NCBI RefSeq assembly: GCF_021654575.1
Contig: NZ_AP024488.1
Location: 5,607,501-5,671,500, forward strand
Reading direction: 5' to 3'
DNA length: 64,000 nucleotides
Source of the DNA: Desulfoluna limicola
GTDB lineage: Bacteria; Desulfobacterota; Desulfobacteria; Desulfobacterales; Desulfolunaceae
This document shows, one piece after another, positions 26,359 through 34,998 of this stretch (its first letter is position 1; each line of letters starts with the position of its first letter). Below the pieces are notes generated by a model, which saw only the letters and a list, made by a program, of their open reading frames with translations, was not told the DNA's origin and made no database searches. The translations under genes and the position numbers were made by a program.

Positions 26359-28135
26359 CGCGCTACTGATGCATCCGGCCACCTGGTTCTTTCTTGCGGC
26401 GATTCTCATGCCGGTCTTGAAGCGGATTCACCCGGTGCTCATGAAACTGGCCCTGGTGGCGGTTCCGGCCCTTTCCATCTTTCTTATCTACCAACTCCCG
26501 GAAAGTTTCGGCACGGTAAACTGGATGGGCTTTGACCTGGTGTTCGGGCGGGTGGATAAGCTTACCTTTATCTTCTTGAACGTCTTCACCATCATGGCGC
26601 TCATCGGTGGGTTCTACACCATGCACGTCAAGGAGAGCGGCCACCATACGGCGGCTTTTCTCTACGTGACAGGCTCCCTTGGGGTGACCCTCTGCGGGGA
26701 CTACCTGACCCTGTTTGTCTTCTGGGAACTCATGGCCTTTGCCTCCACCTTCCTTGTCTGGTACCGCAAGAAGAAGAAATCCATCGAGGCCGGCTTTCGC
26801 TACCTTCTGGTCCACACCGCAGGGGGCCTGGTCCTTCTGGCTGGGATCTTCCTTCGATACCAGAACGTGGGCCTTGAAGGGCTCGCCTTTGAGCAGATCG
26901 CAAAGGACGGGGCGACCCTGGCCGACTACCTCATCATGATCGGGTTCATGCTGAACGCCGCTGTGCCCCCTATCCATGCCTGGCTCCCGGATGCATATCC
27001 CGAAGCCACCGTGGGAGGGGCCGTTTTTATGTGCGCCTTCACCACAAAAACCGCGGTGTACGTTTTGGCCCGCGCCTTTCCCGGATTTGAAGCCCTGGCC
27101 ATCTTGGGGGCGGTGATGACCATTTACGGTGTCGCCTACGCGGTCATCGAAAACGATGCCCGGCGGATCCTCGCCTATCACATCGTCAGCCAGGTCGGGT
27201 ACATGGTCTGCGGGGTGGGCATCGGGACGGCCATGTCCCTCAACGGCGCCTGCGCCCACGCTTACGCCCACATCCTTTACAAGGCCCTTCTTTTCATGGG
27301 CGTCGGGGCGGTGCTGGAGATGACCGGAAAATCCAAGCTCAACGAACTGGGCGGAATGTGGAAACGGATGCCCTGGGCCATGGTCTTCACAGTCATCGGG
27401 GGTATCTCGATCTCGGGTTTTCCCCTCACCAGCGGGTTTGTCAGCAAATCCATGATCATCGCAGGGGCAGGGGAGGCCCATCGGCCTGTGCTGCTTGTGA
27501 TGCTCAGCCTGGCTGCCGTGGGGACCTTTCTTTCCGTCGGTATCAAGCTGCCCTACTTTATCTGGTTCGGGAAAGACTCCGGCGTGGAAGGCAAAGATGC
27601 CCACTGGAACATGAACCTTGCCATGTTCATCGCTGCTTTCTTCTGCTTCTTCCTGGGCTTCGGGCCGGGCACCGCATGGCTCTACTCCATGCTCCCCTTT
27701 GAGGTGGCCTACCACCCCTACAGCTCGTATCACCTCTCGGAAACCTTTCAGATCTTGAGCTTTACGGCCCTCGGCTTCTACCTCATGGTGAACAAACTCA
27801 GCCCCTCAGACTATATCAGCCTTGACCTCGATTGGTTTTACCGCAAAGGGGCAAAGGTCTTCATGTGGGTGGCGAAAAAGCCTGTGAATGCCTTCAACGA
27901 ATGGATGGACAATGTCTACCGAACCATCGGTACCCCCCTGACCATGGCCCTGGCCCGCGCCTTTACCTGGTTTGACAAAGAGGGGATCGACTACACCATC
28001 GACGGGTCGGCCCGGCAGGTGGTGGAGGGCGGAGACAAGCTGCGCCAAATGCAGACAGGCCAGATCCAGCAGTACATCGGAAGCGCCGTGGCAGCTGTCT
28101 TTGTGATCCTGGCAGCGGTGGTGTTGCTTGTTTAG
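26348..28135 (+). CDS. NuoL/MrpD-like antiporter subunit with C-terminal extension
   Basis: The ATG at 26348 gives 595 residues. The antiporter core has the glutamate of FWELMAFAS. At the helix-7 lysine position it reads GFMLNAAVPPIHAWLP, so asparagine replaces the lysine. The lysines of FTTKTAVYVLAR and GFVSKSMII are kept. The last 130 residues hold an amphipathic stretch and end with LRQMQTGQIQQYI and a final helix, as at the C-terminus of NuoL. It may therefore supply the lateral helix of the arm. The K-to-N change argues that its central half-channel works differently. Confidence 0.87.
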   Translation: MTSNALLMHPATWFFLAAILMPVLKRIHPVLMKLALVAVPALSIFLIYQLPESFGTVNWMGFDLVFGRVDKLTFIFLNVFTIMALIGGFYTMHVKESGHHTAAFLYVTGSLGVTLCGDYLTLFVFWELMAFASTFLVWYRKKKKSIEAGFRYLLVHTAGGLVLLAGIFLRYQNVGLEGLAFEQIAKDGATLADYLIMIGFMLNAAVPPIHAWLPDAYPEATVGGAVFMCAFTTKTAVYVLARAFPGFEALAILGAVMTIYGVAYAVIENDARRILAYHIVSQVGYMVCGVGIGTAMSLNGACAHAYAHILYKALLFMGVGAVLEMTGKSKLNELGGMWKRMPWAMVFTVIGGISISGFPLTSGFVSKSMIIAGAGEAHRPVLLVMLSLAAVGTFLSVGIKLPYFIWFGKDSGVEGKDAHWNMNLAMFIAAFFCFFLGFGPGTAWLYSMLPFEVAYHPYSSYHLSETFQILSFTALGFYLMVNKLSPSDYISLDLDWFYRKGAKVFMWVAKKPVNAFNEWMDNVYRTIGTPLTMALARAFTWFDKEGIDYTIDGSARQVVEGGDKLRQMQTGQIQQYIGSAVAAVFVILAAVVLLV

Positions 28136-28162
28136 CAGGCAGAGAGGAAGAGCTGAAAGCAT

Positions 28163-28323
28163 GCCTCCGGCGGCCAGGGGATAATCCCCTGGACCCCAGG
28201 TTGCGAAAGCTCTCGCCCCTCGTTCCTCGGGCCGATAGCTTCCGCGAGAGATCTTGGGGCCATAACAAAGACCTGTTTGTCAAACTTTTCAAAAGTTTGG
28301 CACCCGGTAGGCCCGCCGGAGGC
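28163..28323. repeat. Composite intergenic repeat between the nuoL-like gene and nuoM
   Basis: The left end GCCTCCGGCGGC runs into CCAGGGGATAATCCCCTGG and a type-A hairpin block (28190-28250). The right end is the type-B block CTGTTTGTCAAACTTTTC to GCCCGCCGGAGGC. A decayed tip ACTGAATCGGTAT follows at 28328-28340. No target duplication was found. Confidence 0.7.
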
Positions 28324-28504
28324 ACACACTGAATCGGTATCAACAGCCGCTTTGTTTTTAAAAAATAGCTCGAACTCGACGCACAGTTCGGGATTTGCGA
28401 CACATTAAAGTCATCGAATCTGCTTTTCACGGGCGAAGCCCGTAAGCAAATGAGGAGAGCCCGAGGAACGAGGGCACGGAGCATTTGCGAACCTGGGGGA
28501 ACGT

Positions 28505-30088
28505 ATGGAAAACTATCTCATTGCAAACACTCTTGGTTATCCCATTTTATCGACCCTTGTCTTGCTTCCTCTGCTGGGAGGGCTGGTGACCCTGTTTCTC
28601 CGTGGGGAAAAGATGCTGAAAAGCTGGGGGCTCGTGGTTACAATGGCCACGGCGGTGCTCTCTCTGCCTCTCTATACTGCCTTCGATCGCGGGACGGCCC
28701 TTTATCAGTTTGCCGAGGTCTCGTACTGGTTTCCCTTCCTGGACCTGAGTTACGTGGTGGGCGTGGACGGCATCAGTGTGCTGCTCGTGCTCCTGACGAG
28801 TTTTATCATGCCCCTGTGCGTTCTCTGCTCATGGACCTACATCAAAGAACGCCACAAAGAGTTTATTTGTGTGATCCTTATGATGGAGGCCTCCATGATC
28901 GGGGTCTTTGTGAGCCTGAACCTCGTCCTCTTCTTCATCTTCTGGGAGGCGATGCTGGTGCCCATGTACCTTCTCATCGCCGTTTGGGGCGGGGAGCGCC
29001 GGGACTACGCCTCCATCAAGTTCTTTTTGTACACCTTGCTTGGCAGTGTCTTTCTCCTGGTCTCCATTGCCGTCCTCTATATTAAGTGCGGCACCTTTTT
29101 TATCCCGGCTCTCATGGATGTGGTCTTCCCCTTCAGCTTTCAGGTGTGGATTTTCCTGGCCTTTACCCTGGCTTTTGCCATCAAGATCCCCATGTTTCCA
29201 TTGCACACGTGGCTTCCGGCTGCCCACGTCGAAGCCCCGGTTGCCGGGTCCGTCATCTTGGCAAGTATCCTCCTGAAGATGGGGGGCTACGGCTTCTTGC
29301 GGTTCTGCCTGCCCATGGCTCCCGCCGCCACCCTCTACTTCATGCCTTGGCTCATTGGGCTCTCCCTTGTCTCCATCGTGGTGGGGGGGTACCTTGCCTT
29401 GGGGCAGAGCGACGTTAAAAAACTCATCGCCTACTCCAGCGTGGGGCACATGGGATTCGTCACCCTGGGGATTTTTCTGCTGACCACCGGGGGGCTTCAG
29501 GGGGCCATGCTCCAGATGATCAACCACGGCATCGTCACCGGCGCACTCTTTATCCTGGTGGGGATCATCTACGAGCGAACCCACAGCCGTGAGATCGAAG
29601 ACAACAAAGCCCTGGGCATGCTCATGCCGGCCTACGTGACATATCTTGTCATCTTCTCGTTGGCCTCCTTCGGTTTTCCGGGAACCAACAGCTTCGTGGG
29701 CGAATTCCTCGTTCTGGCTGCAGTCTTTGCCAAAAGCAACACGGCCGGCGTCATCGCCATTTTAGGCGCCATCCTGGCTGCTGCCTACATGCTGCGCCTT
29801 GTGCAGAAAATGGTCTGGGCCGACTCCGATGGCCATGCCCACCACGATGACGATCACGAGGGGGACCACGGCCACAAACTCTGGGACCTCAACATGCGGG
29901 AATCCCTCACCCTGGGCTTTCTCCTGATCTTTGTCTTCTGGATCGGGCTGAACCCGAAACCCCTCATGAATGTGATGGACACCAGCATCACCCACCTCCT
30001 CGAACAGGTGGAAGAGGGCAAGCACCAACTGGATGACACCCACCACGCCGAACCCCAACATGCCCTGGCCACAGCAGAAGGGCATTGA
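28505..30088 (+). CDS. nuoM: NADH-quinone oxidoreductase subunit M
   Basis: The protein has 527 residues and about 14 transmembrane helices. Typical NuoM segments are VGVDGISVLLVLLTSF, the glutamate of FWEAMLVPMYLLI, the lysine of AIKIPMFPLHTWLPAAHVEA and the second lysine in SILLKMGGYGFLR. An unusual feature is a cytosol- or periplasm-exposed stretch with many His and Asp residues (DGHAHHDDDHEGDHGH) before the last helix, and a His-rich C-terminal tail. Both could bind metal. It is flanked by repeats on both sides. Confidence 0.94.
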   Translation: MENYLIANTLGYPILSTLVLLPLLGGLVTLFLRGEKMLKSWGLVVTMATAVLSLPLYTAFDRGTALYQFAEVSYWFPFLDLSYVVGVDGISVLLVLLTSFIMPLCVLCSWTYIKERHKEFICVILMMEASMIGVFVSLNLVLFFIFWEAMLVPMYLLIAVWGGERRDYASIKFFLYTLLGSVFLLVSIAVLYIKCGTFFIPALMDVVFPFSFQVWIFLAFTLAFAIKIPMFPLHTWLPAAHVEAPVAGSVILASILLKMGGYGFLRFCLPMAPAATLYFMPWLIGLSLVSIVVGGYLALGQSDVKKLIAYSSVGHMGFVTLGIFLLTTGGLQGAMLQMINHGIVTGALFILVGIIYERTHSREIEDNKALGMLMPAYVTYLVIFSLASFGFPGTNSFVGEFLVLAAVFAKSNTAGVIAILGAILAAAYMLRLVQKMVWADSDGHAHHDDDHEGDHGHKLWDLNMRESLTLGFLLIFVFWIGLNPKPLMNVMDTSITHLLEQVEEGKHQLDDTHHAEPQHALATAEGH

Positions 30089-30111
30089 TGGCAGAAAGGG
30101 CACAAAGACGT

Positions 30112-30348
30112 GCCTCCGGCGGCAAGGTGAGCCACCTTGAAAGCTGATTGCCATTGCGCTTCGCCCTTCGTTCCTCAGGGCAAATCGCAATGGCGTTTGC
30201 TGCGGGCTGCGCCCGTCTTCAACTTTTTAACACGGGCGTAGCCCGTCAGCGAATGTGATCGGCCTGAGGAACGAAGGTCGGGATTGTTCGCGACTCTGGG
30301 GAGCAGGGGATCATCCCCTGCCCGCCGGAGGCTAAGCTGAATAGTTAC
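30112..30348. mobile_element. MITE-like repeat with one intact tip between nuoM and nuoN
   Basis: The left inner end GCCTCCGGCGGC (30112-30123) opens a type-A block; the right half runs in inverse orientation and ends in CCCGCCGGAGGC followed by the intact tip GCTGAATAGTTAC (30336-30348). The left tip is missing near the nuoM stop, and no target duplication could be found. A further type-A half (about 30381-30446) follows immediately before nuoN. Confidence 0.7.
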
Positions 30349-30462
30349 AATGGAATAACGCCACAGAACATAAAATCAAATACGGGCGCAGCCCGTCAGC
30401 AAATGTGAGCAGTCCGAGGGACGAGGGCTGGGAGCATTTGCGAACCTTTGGGGATTGGTCAG

Positions 30463-31890
30463 ATGAACATGCTTATTTTTCTGCCTGAACTTGCACTGAT
30501 AACCATGGCATTGGTGCTTTTTGTTGCGACGCTTGGATCCTGGAGCTTCAAACGCCTTTACGGACTCACGATGGTCATGTCAGCCACCGTGGTGGTGTGT
30601 GCGGTGGCCTCCTGGGGACAGGAGGGGGCGCTCTTTTTCGGGGCGTATCAGGTGGATGACTTTTCCCAGCTCTTCAAGATCTTCATCACCATGGGGCTTT
30701 TTGCGGTGCTTGCCATGGGGGAGGGGCTCAAAGGGATAGAGACGAAGCTGAAACCGGAGTATTTTCTCTTTGTGACCTTAAGCTCAGCAGGCCTTGTCTT
30801 TCTCTCCAGCGCGGTGGAACTCATCACCATCTTTATCAGCCTGGAGGTCTCCTCCTTTGCCCTTTATGTGGTGATTCCCTTCAGGAAGGCCGACGGGCAG
30901 CACCGGGAGCAGATGGAGGCGGGGATCAAGTATGTCCTTTTTGGAGCCATCGCAAGCGGGATCTCCCTGTTTGGTATGAGCTATGTGTTCGGCATCACCC
31001 ACACCACTTACCTTGCTGACCTGGTGAAGGTGGTTCCCGGGCTTCTTGCCACGACCCCCATGCTTATTGCGGGGATGGTTCTGATGCTGGCTGGGTTCTT
31101 CTTCAAGCTGGCCATGTTTCCCATGCACTTCTGGGCGCCGGACGTCTACCAGGGAACGGCCAACGAGACAGCCGGTTTTGTGGCGACGATTCCCAAGGCA
31201 GGGGCCGTGGCCCTTCTTATCCGATTTATCTCCCTGGCCCAGGGGACCGCCATTGGCGACTTCAATTGGATGCTGGCCGCATTTGCCGTTTTTTCCATGG
31301 TCATCGGCAACCTCTCGGCCCTGGTACAGGAAGACGTGAAGCGGCTTCTGGCTTACTCCAGCATTGCCCATGCCGGGTATGTGATGGTGGCGCTGCTCTG
31401 CGTCAACGTCCTTGGCTTTTCAACGGCTATCTACTACATCGCAGGCTACATGATGATGAACATCGCCTGCTTCTACGTGGTGTATCATCTCGGCCAGGAC
31501 GGGGAGAACGTCACCCTGGATAACCTCGCCGGCCTTTACAAACGCTCCCCCTTGCTTGCACTGGTCCTTCTTGTGGGAGCCTTCGGCATGGCGGGGATTC
31601 CACCCACGGTGGGGTTTTTCGGTAAGTTCTTTATCTTTAACGCCGCCATTCAGAAGTCCCTCTATGCCTTGGTCATCATCACCGTCATCAACGCCGGCAT
31701 ATCCGCCTTTTACTATCTGAAACTGGTGCGCGCCGCCTATTCTCCCGTGGAAAACCCCGGTAACACCCTTGTCGTGAGCAAACCCGCCTCTTTTCTCGGT
31801 ATGGCCCTCATGGCCGCCATCCTTCTCGTGGGCATCTTCCCCCAGTTTTTCATGGAAGTGGCCGAAAAAGCCGTGGGCACCCTCATGTAA
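30463..31890 (+). CDS. nuoN: NADH-quinone oxidoreductase subunit N
   Basis: The ATG at 30463 gives 475 residues; a TTG at 30448 is less likely. There are about 14 transmembrane helices. The glutamate in SLEVSSFALYVV, the lysine of FFFKLAMFPMHFWAPDVYQG and the lysine of TIPKAGAVALLIRF are family features. NuoN sits between NuoK and NuoM in complex I. It is the last recognised nuo gene; nuoE, nuoF and nuoG are not in the window. Confidence 0.94.
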   Translation: MNMLIFLPELALITMALVLFVATLGSWSFKRLYGLTMVMSATVVVCAVASWGQEGALFFGAYQVDDFSQLFKIFITMGLFAVLAMGEGLKGIETKLKPEYFLFVTLSSAGLVFLSSAVELITIFISLEVSSFALYVVIPFRKADGQHREQMEAGIKYVLFGAIASGISLFGMSYVFGITHTTYLADLVKVVPGLLATTPMLIAGMVLMLAGFFFKLAMFPMHFWAPDVYQGTANETAGFVATIPKAGAVALLIRFISLAQGTAIGDFNWMLAAFAVFSMVIGNLSALVQEDVKRLLAYSSIAHAGYVMVALLCVNVLGFSTAIYYIAGYMMMNIACFYVVYHLGQDGENVTLDNLAGLYKRSPLLALVLLVGAFGMAGIPPTVGFFGKFFIFNAAIQKSLYALVIITVINAGISAFYYLKLVRAAYSPVENPGNTLVVSKPASFLGMALMAAILLVGIFPQFFMEVAEKAVGTLM

Positions 31891-31902
31891 GGGGGAACAC
31901 GT

Positions 31903-32411
31903 GCCTCCGGCGGGCTGGTGGGGGCACCTGCAAACCCCAGGGCGAATGCGAGGGGTCTGCCGTGACTTCCTGCGCTGCCAGGGCATTCGCGTGGGGGGTG
32001 GCATAAGACAACCCATTTCGGGAAGATTCCTGTTTTATTCTTCAAAAAACAGGCGAATGGATATTTGGCACGGGGTGGATTTTGCCCGGAATTACTCCGG
32101 CGACGGGGGGGCTAAGCCATTCTGGTAGGGGGGCCTTGCGGCAAAGAGAATCACCTTGAAAACCGGACTGCTGAAAACGTCAGGTATGGGCTGTGTTTGA
32201 TCTGAAAAGGATCAGACATGGCCCGTTTTGTTTTTGGGGCATTGAATTCGAAATAGGTGTGAGAGGTCTGGGGGCTAAGGGAAAAGGGAACCACAAACTC
32301 GTTAAGCCCAAACTGTATGGATGCGGACATCGGCGATGCAATCGAAATTGCGCTCAAAACCTGTTTGTCAAACTTTTCAAAAGTTTGGCCCCCGGCAGGG
32401 CCGCCGGAGGC
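31903..32411. repeat. Fragments of the intergenic repeat family after nuoN
   Basis: A type-A2 fragment starts at GCCTCCGGCGGG (31903) and holds a long stem between GGGCGAATGCG and GGGCATTCGCG. A separate type-B fragment lies at 32360-32411: CCTGTTTGTCAAACTTTTC, then a palindromic AAACTTTTCAAAAGTTT and the end GCCGCCGGAGGC. The 360 bases between have no recognised gene. The type-B end abuts the srkA stop. Confidence 0.65.
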
Positions 32412-32418
32412 ATTTTTT

Positions 32419-33429
32419 TTACCAGTTTCCCTTCGGCTTTTCCGTCTGCATGTGGTTCAGCTGGCGAGTGAGGTCGTTCATTTCGGAGCGCCAGAAGTTC
32501 TCGCTGCCCCAGTCGGGGAAGAGGGTTTTGAAGCGGTAGTCCTTTTTCTGGCGGCTGCACCAGGCGAGAAAGTAGATCATGCGCATGGCGCGCAGGGGTT
32601 CCACGAGCCAGAGTGTGCGGTCGTCGAAATCGCGAAACTGCTCGTACCCACTTAAAAGGAGGTTGAACTCTTTTCTGCAGTTGTCCACCCGGTCGGGGAG
32701 GAGAAGCCAGATATCCTGGACGGCGGGGCCGGTGGCCATGTCGTCGAAATCGATGATGAGAAGGCCCTCCTGGTCGCGCGAGAGGAAGTTTTTCAGGTGG
32801 CAGTCTCCGTGGAGGCGGATGATGTCGGCATCGGCCACAGCGGCAAATGCCTGGCTGGCTGTTGAGTGGACCGATTCCAGAACGGTTTTCACGTCTTTGA
32901 CCATATGAGGAGGGATGTCATTGCCGGAAAGGAGCCACTCGATGTCGGTGCGCAGGGATTTCTCCGGGTGGAGGTGTACCCGGTGGGGGCTTGCCCCGGA
33001 GCTGCCGGTCATATGGACGCGGCCGAGAAGGGTGCCGACCCGTTTCCAGTCGTCGTCGGTGTTCAACTCCATCTCTCTTCCGGAGCGTTTTTCGAAGACG
33101 GCAAAGTAGATACCGCCAACGTTACCCAGGGTGTGGCCATTTGAGAGGGACAACGGAGGCACCACGGGAATATCATTTTCCACGCAGTCCATCATGAATC
33201 GGTGTTCATCTTCGATGGCCTCTTTTTTCCACCGGCCGGGACGATAGAATTTCACCACGTATCGTTTGCCCGAAAAAGCCAGGAGCTCGTATACCCTGTT
33301 GATGTAGCTGGGCAGGGGGGAGGTGAGTCCGGTGAGGCGTTCGCCCACCTCCTTCTCCACGGCGTTGAGGAGCACGTCCGGAGTGAGGGATGAAAAGCCG
33401 TCTTCCAAGTATGGTGTGTCATCATTCAT
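32419..33429 (-). CDS. srkA: SrkA/YihE-like stress-response protein kinase
   Basis: The protein has 336 residues with an aminoglycoside-phosphotransferase fold. The Brenner motif RLHGDCHLKNFL, the metal-binding IDFDDMATGPAVQDIWLLL and the ending EPLRAMRMIYFLAW are the SrkA pattern, not that of a drug-resistance enzyme. E. coli SrkA is a Ser/Thr kinase that protects against stress-induced death. It points against nuoN, and its stop lies eight bases from a repeat end. No partner gene is adjacent. Confidence 0.85.
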   Translation of the reverse strand: MNDDTPYLEDGFSSLTPDVLLNAVEKEVGERLTGLTSPLPSYINRVYELLAFSGKRYVVKFYRPGRWKKEAIEDEHRFMMDCVENDIPVVPPLSLSNGHTLGNVGGIYFAVFEKRSGREMELNTDDDWKRVGTLLGRVHMTGSSGASPHRVHLHPEKSLRTDIEWLLSGNDIPPHMVKDVKTVLESVHSTASQAFAAVADADIIRLHGDCHLKNFLSRDQEGLLIIDFDDMATGPAVQDIWLLLPDRVDNCRKEFNLLLSGYEQFRDFDDRTLWLVEPLRAMRMIYFLAWCSRQKKDYRFKTLFPDWGSENFWRSEMNDLTRQLNHMQTEKPKGNW

Positions 33430-33992
33430 GGGCGTACTTATAGCAGATATTGCCCCTGGAGAAAACCACGGCAGCGATTCAAGGCGTTATGCGATCCCTG
33501 GTGGGCGGTCGCGAAATGGGTCGAGACGGGCTTTCAAGGTGCGTGCTTTTTGTGTTGAGGGCTTTACGATGAGTAAAAAATAATAGCTTTCTTATTGCTT
33601 TGTGGTATAATGTTCAGACCTTTAACTGGTCTACCTGTTTTTTGGGCGTTAGTATTTTAAAAGATATATTTCCTCAATACCTTCTCCTTGTTGGATAGAG
33701 CGAAAATAGTATGCGATGCGCCATCCGAGGGCGTGCGATTTCGTAGGTTCGGCGGTGCACCTTTATTCTTCTTTTGCCCCATGTTTGTTCGGTCGTGGAT
33801 TACCCTAGGAAAAATTCGATTCAAGCTTTCATTCTCTTGGTGTGATTTTATGCCCATGAGCCGGTCTGTGTGATTCGGTCAATTCGGCATCCATTATCTC
33901 CAGGCAATATCGCTGGTTCGTAATACCCTGTTATTTTAGCTGACAGTCTGGTTCTGCAACTTCAATTTTTCATTTCTAAAGCGGAGGTGTAC
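33430..33992. other. Gap between srkA and the transglutaminase-like gene
   Basis: The divergent genes leave 563 bases. An extended -10 (TGGTATAAT at 33603-33611) could start rightward transcription. The 370-base AT-richer leader after it holds no gene, repeat or RNA structure that I recognise. The ribosome binding site GGAGG lies at 33983-33987. Confidence 0.45.
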
Positions 33993-34793
33993 ATGACCCA
34001 TCCTCAGGCAGAGTATTTGAAGACGACCTGGTATTGTGATTACGATCACCCAGAAATCATCCGGCAGTCACGAGCCCTTACCGCCAACCTTTCCTGCGAC
34101 ACGGAAAAAGCCGTGGCGATATTTTACTGGGTACGGGATAAAATTCTTTACCGCGTGGGGCACTGGCAGAAGCGGGCCTCCGAAACCCTTTACGAACGTG
34201 AGGGGACCTGCACCAATGCAGCCAACCTTTTTGTGGCCATGTGCCGGGCTGTGGGCATCCCGGCGGGATACGGTGTTCTGCGGGTCAGTGGCAAGCGATA
34301 CTTCGGCCCGGTGATGCTCCCCCTGTTCAGGGCATTCATGAAAGAGGAGTCGGTGCACATCTATGGGGCGGTCTTCCTTGAGGGGCGATGGATTCAGGTG
34401 GACCCGTCGGATGACTACGAGTTCTGCCGTGCCACCGGCCATTTTAACCCCACAGCTCAGCTGGTGGATTGGGACGGCAGGAACGATGCCATGCTCCCCC
34501 TGGACCCCGCCGATGTCATGGAGGCCATCTGGCCCGAGGCCCATATCAATGACTGGATGGCGAAGTCGCCAAAGAACGGCATGGGCGCCACAGCCCTTAT
34601 GGGCAACACCTACGTCAGGTTTTTGAGGGCCAACAGGGAGCCGGTCTCCAGTTGCGATGAACTTGAACCGCTCTTTGTCAGGCACCTTTTGAAAAACAGG
34701 TTTTATCTCTATCTCTGCTGGCAGTACCTGAGGCTCAGGCTTGTGCTGCACCGGACAGGCCGAGATCCCGGGATGGTCCCGGATGTGCCTTGA
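33993..34793 (+). CDS. Transglutaminase-like cysteine protease-fold protein
   Basis: The ATG at 33993 follows GGAGG and gives 266 residues; a GTG six bases earlier overlaps the binding site. The core has the transglutaminase-like pattern: REGTCTNAANLFVAMCRAVGIPA with the active-site cysteine, then SVHIYGAVFLEGRWIQVDPSDD with the histidine and aspartate. Such proteins act as peptidases or amide-modifying enzymes; the substrate is unknown. There is no signal peptide, so it is probably cytoplasmic. A 205-base gap separates it from the histidine kinase gene. Confidence 0.8.
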   Translation: MTHPQAEYLKTTWYCDYDHPEIIRQSRALTANLSCDTEKAVAIFYWVRDKILYRVGHWQKRASETLYEREGTCTNAANLFVAMCRAVGIPAGYGVLRVSGKRYFGPVMLPLFRAFMKEESVHIYGAVFLEGRWIQVDPSDDYEFCRATGHFNPTAQLVDWDGRNDAMLPLDPADVMEAIWPEAHINDWMAKSPKNGMGATALMGNTYVRFLRANREPVSSCDELEPLFVRHLLKNRFYLYLCWQYLRLRLVLHRTGRDPGMVPDVP

Positions 34794-34998
34794 TGATTGG
34801 TTGGCCCCGCCCCGTTCGGGGAGGGGCGCTCAGGGGCGGAGGGGGGGCGGTGGCTTCCCCTGCTCCATTGACCTTGGCCAACCATATGGCTCTGGTTTAA
34901 CGAGGCCGGGGCGACAAGTTTTCGGGGCTCATTCCAACAAGCGACCCGGTCTGGGCATGGCTGAATAGTGACGAGGTATCTTTAAGGGGCATTTTCAC

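Noticed and set aside
26363-27733. A 456-codon open frame on the minus strand inside the NuoL-like gene
   Set aside because: It is antisense to a well-conserved membrane protein, and its composition (His, Gly, Pro and Asp) is typical of a shadow frame.
32419-33429. An aminoglycoside-resistance phosphotransferase
   Set aside because: The motifs and C-terminal segment match SrkA/YihE kinases rather than drug-modifying enzymes.
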